From positions 21,284,955 through 21,348,954 of the forward strand of contig NC_089728.1 of NCBI RefSeq assembly GCF_035083965.1: DNA of 64,000 nt, read 5' to 3'. The position numbers and the translations under genes are program-made. Shown here piece by piece: positions 60,668 to 64,000 of the stretch (position 1 is its first letter; every line of letters begins with the position of its first letter). The stretch comes from Branchiostoma lanceolatum. Lineage: Eukaryota; Chordata; Leptocardii; Amphioxiformes; Branchiostomatidae. Below the pieces are notes generated by a model that searched no databases, was not told the origin of the DNA, and was given only the letters and a program-made list of their open reading frames with translations.

Positions 60668-62282
60668 CTAGACTGGCCGTCATTTGCTTTAAGAGCAAAT
60701 TCAGGATGTTTCGCCCATACTCCTCATGCAAGAAGTGGGCTGTCCCAAAATAACTCCTGGGCAAATCCAAGTTTCTGCATAATTTATGGAAATGAGGTCC
60801 TCATGAGCATAAGTTATGTCCAGGTGCTTTCACCTTTCCTACATGTACCTACATGTTCAAGATGACATCCGCAGCTTTTACAGTAAGGGGAATACAATAT
60901 CATGCATGAATTATGCAAATGAGGTCCTCATTAGCATATGTCATGGCCAGGCGTGTGCACCTTTCCTAAAGGTACCTACATCTCAAATATGACATGTGCA
61001 GCTTTTACGGTAAGGGAAATACAAGTTTCTGCATAAATTATGCAAATGAGGTCCTCATTAGCTTAATTTTTGGCCAGGTGCATTCACCTTTCCTAATGGT
61101 ACCTACATCTTAAAGATGACATGCGCAACTGTCACGGTAAGGGAAATACAAGTTTATGCATGAATTATGCAAATGAGGTCCTCATTAGCATAATTCATGG
61201 CCAGGTGTGATCACCTTTGCTAACGGTACGTACATCTCAAATCTGACATCTGCAGCTTTTCCGGTAAGGGAATTACAAGTTTACGCAGAAATCATGCAAA
61301 TGAGGTCCTTATTAGCATAATTTATGGCCAGGTGTGTTCGCCTTTCCTAAAGGTACCTACATCTCAAAAATGACATCCGCAGCTTTTACGGTAAGGCACA
61401 TACAACTTTTTGCATCGATTATGCAAATTAGGTCCTCATTAGCATAATTTATGGCCAGGTGTGTTCGCCTTTCCTAAAGGTACCTACATCTCAAAGATGA
61501 CATCCGCAGCTTTTACGGTAAGAGACATACAACTTTATGCATCGATTATGCAAATTAGGTCCTCATTAGCATAATTTATGGCCAGGTGGGTTCGCCTTTC
61601 CTAAAGGTACCTACATCTCAAAGATGACATCCGCAGCTTTTACGGTAAGGGACATACAACTTTATGCATACATTATGCAAATTAGGTCCTCATTAGCATA
61701 ATTAATTGTCAGGTGTATTCACCTTTCCTATAGGTACCTACATCTGAAATATAACATCCGTACCATGTAACGTACATATAACTTTCTGTAATACCATTAG
61801 TAGAGGTACCCCCTCACATCTACTTGGTTTTAACTCCCAGACAGGGGAAGTGTAGGAGGGCTTATGTTACAAGATGACCTAGTTGTGAGAAAATAACCAA
61901 AAATTCCATCAAAAAATTGCAAAATCAATCATTTTGGAGTAGTGTATACCAAAAAAAATAATGGGGTCCTTTGGGTAAATATCCAATGCACAACTAAACC
62001 AAATTTCAGGTCCTTAGGTTTCAACACCACGGCACTGGAGGCCATAATGTGCGACTTTTGTCGGAAAATGACCAAAAAACCTCGATAAAATCATTTTAAA
62101 AACTTATATCAAAAAAATTTCAAAAGGGTCTAGGGGTATACACGTACTCTACCTCCATACCAAATTTCAGCTAATTTGGTCGACGGACGACCGAGAAGAA
62201 GCGATTTGAAGATTTGACAGGAGAAGAAGAAGGAGAAGAAGAAGAAACCTGACAAAAACAATATGTTTCGTTGGCGAAACAT
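60668..62282 (-). mobile_element. 1.6-kb insertion between monomers B and C, Helitron/Helentron-like candidate
   Basis: Interrupts the A-rich monomer junction (AACTAAA...AAAACCCTGAG). Read on the minus strand it ends in hairpin ATTTGCT-cttaa-AGCAAAT, 10 nt, then CTAG followed by host T. This is the layout of a Helitron 3' end. The other end has hairpin ATGTTTCG-ttgg-CGAAACAT, and I see no TC start, so Helentron-like or another class is possible. No Rep/helicase coding: non-autonomous. Confidence 0.5.
60750..61790. repeat. 127-bp tandem repeat, eight copies, inside the insertion
   Basis: GAGGTCCTCATTAGCATAA recurs at 60794, 60921, 61048, 61175, 61302, 61429, 61556 and 61683, exactly every 127 bp. 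Each unit also has GGTACCTACATCTCAAA and GCAGCTTTTACGGTAAG. Confidence 0.95.
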
Positions 62283-63440
62283 AAAAAACCCTGAGAGAAG
62301 CAGTGAAAAGACAATGCAGAACACTTTCAATTGATTTTGAGAAACAACGCAGTGTTAATTCTAATTAATCGTTTAGTTATAATATTTAAGGTTTGTAGGA
62401 GAGGGACGAATTTTTGAGCATAACGCAGTACAGAGCCTTCTATATGGTACACAACATAGGAAAACACGCAGCGCCGCACATCACGGACGCACTGCATCGT
62501 TTGAAAAGCCTTAAAAAGTATCAAGCTGTATCAAGTTGCCAGGCATTTGATATATCGTTAGTACACACTGGGAACAAAATCGATCGACAAATATAAGTGC
62601 GCACACCCTCGACGTGGTCAGTACTGCAGACTGACCTACTCTGCATGGTTATCCATCCATCCATCCATCCATCCATCCATCCATCCAGATAGCTTTGATA
62701 ACATCAGTCCAACACCCTACACCGCACCCCCTCGACTTTCTACGACTCTGGGGTCTCCCCAGGGGGCTACTTCCCTGAGACTATCCAATGCTACTCCTCC
62801 CCCCTGTCCCCCATGTGTACCCTTCTTTGTGGTTCTCTTACCTTAAAGTTATCCCACTAAAAGGTTTCAGAGGGGGAGACAAGTTTGAAAAGACACCTGT
62901 TCGATTGTATTTAGGATTTTCTCATGAAAGAGTGTCGAATCCTTTTGATATTCTTATCCCCGTCCCAAGTTTCTAATGGGATATCCTTGATCATATTGGG
63001 GAGTTAAACGTGTGTGCAGGGGCTCTATTGGTGTATGTGGGGGGAGGGGTGAAGGTGCAGTACAGTATAAAGGTGGGGATCAGATCAAGACAGACCAAAT
63101 CAAGTTCATGCGGGGTTTTAGTTCATTAAAATGGAGATATCAGTTTTATTACATAAAACAAATTCAAAGGTATGGGTCTATATGTGAATCATGATAGAAT
63201 CAGGAAAATGTATGATTTGGTATGTCTGAAGAGAGGAGTGGGCAAAGTCAGGGGGAGTTGTAAGTGTTGTGTTGGTGGGAAATGTGAACTTCTTTTGTTT
63301 TTATTTTCATTTGATAGTAAACAAAGGATCCCACGTGGTCACGGCCTCAGGAGTGCTGTCTGAGTGCCCAGCAGTTGGGTGGGGGACTAACGTCTTGAAA
63401 AATAAAACAACGGAAACTTTCTCAAAGTGTGATAGCTCTA
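62283..63440. repeat. Tandem array monomer C
   Basis: AACCCTGAGAGAAGCAGTGA onward matches B, but lacks part of the sequence around the 28-bp fragment and has an expanded (TCCA) run at 62646-62686. Confidence 0.85.
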
Positions 63441-63750
63441 AATAAAACCTGATTAGGGGACTAACGTCTTGAACAAAAGAAAAACTCAAACTTTCTCAAA
63501 GTCCGATAACACTAAAGAAAGTGAGAGAAGCGGTGGGAAAACAGTGCAGAACACTTTGATTTTAAAAAACTTTAACGGTAGGTTACGTTAATGTTTATCC
63601 CGATCGCTTGATTGAATATTAAGACACTATGTTATACAACAGTAGCAGTACTACAAGAACTAGAATGAAGAAATGAGAAAAAATAACATAGGCAAACACG
63701 CATCACACGGCATCGCGCGTTGCATTGCTTGAAAAATGACGCAAATCAAC
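63441..63750. repeat. Diverged fourth monomer (D), partial
   Basis: GGGGACTAACGTCTTGAA is repeated, then AGAGAAGCGGTGGGAAAACA, AACATAGGCAAACACGCATC and GCATTGCTTGAAAA match the monomer start with many changes and gaps. Confidence 0.65.
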
Positions 63751-64000
63751 TATTCAAGCTTTCTGGATGTCTATCATCTCCGTTCAAAGTACGGTCATCA
63801 ACACATCCAGAAAACAAAACTGAAGGATGAAAAGAAGCGCTCAAAACATAAAAAAGACTGTTCAAAACAGGAAATTTGTTTTGTTTATGTTTCGGATGTT
63901 ACCGAACCTGTAAGCAACCCTGTTGCGCTCAAAACACAAACAAAGCAAAGCTAACCTAACATCTGCTCTAGGACCTAAAAGAATGTATGCCTTTATTTGC
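63751..64000. other. Window end, unassigned
   Basis: A 72-codon frame (63736-63954), rich in Lys, overlaps the decayed monomer; no similarity recognised. The window stops here. Confidence 0.4.

Overview
The window looks like chordate nuclear DNA, most likely from a lancelet (Branchiostoma-type genome). It has long AT-rich introns, short phase-consistent exons, single-copy orthologues of vertebrate gene families, very many short terminal-inverted-repeat (TIR) elements and tRNA-derived SINEs, and a TIR/NB-ARC/WD40 immune-type gene. The species call is inference; no marker here fixes it.

Four spliced protein genes can be assembled by hand, all with GT-AG introns and matching phases. (1) A PTP1B/TCPTP-type tyrosine phosphatase on the minus strand, ten coding exons from 36445 down to 6911, 433 aa, ending in a C-terminal membrane anchor. 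(2) Divergent to it, gamma-glutamylcyclotransferase (GGCT) on the plus strand, three exons from 36751 to 40070. The two start codons are about 305 bp apart, and the GC-rich gap carries NRF1-, ETS- and YY1-like motifs. (3) A TIR-NB-ARC-WD40 protein on the plus strand, 42741-49423, about 1676 aa, with the architecture of an apoptosome protein whose N-terminal CARD is replaced by a TIR domain. (4) A PM20D1-type M20 peptidase / N-acyl amino acid synthase-hydrolase on the plus strand, 55290-57093, 507 aa, with one coding intron. There is no operon logic; only the GGCT/phosphatase pair appears to share regulation.

The rest is repeats. 1-6.3 kb holds a dead LINE fragment, a SINE, a long foldback and a TIR element. 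The phosphatase introns hold many MITE-like elements, degenerate minisatellites, SINEs, a LINE 3' end and two CpG-rich patches in intron 4. 50.2-54.4 kb is two abutting minisatellites, a C-rich one of about 47 bp and a 28-bp one, which create very long spurious open frames. 57.8-63.75 kb is a tandem array of about 1.38-kb monomers, interrupted by a 1.6-kb insertion that carries eight copies of a 127-bp repeat and Helitron-like ends.

The most interesting item is the TIR-NB-ARC-WD40 gene. Its TIR exon is flanked by two phase-1 introns, the signature of a module that can be moved by exon shuffling. I count about 21 WD units, enough for three seven-bladed propellers rather than the two of APAF1. 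Exon boundaries were derived by eye; I could run no alignment or search.
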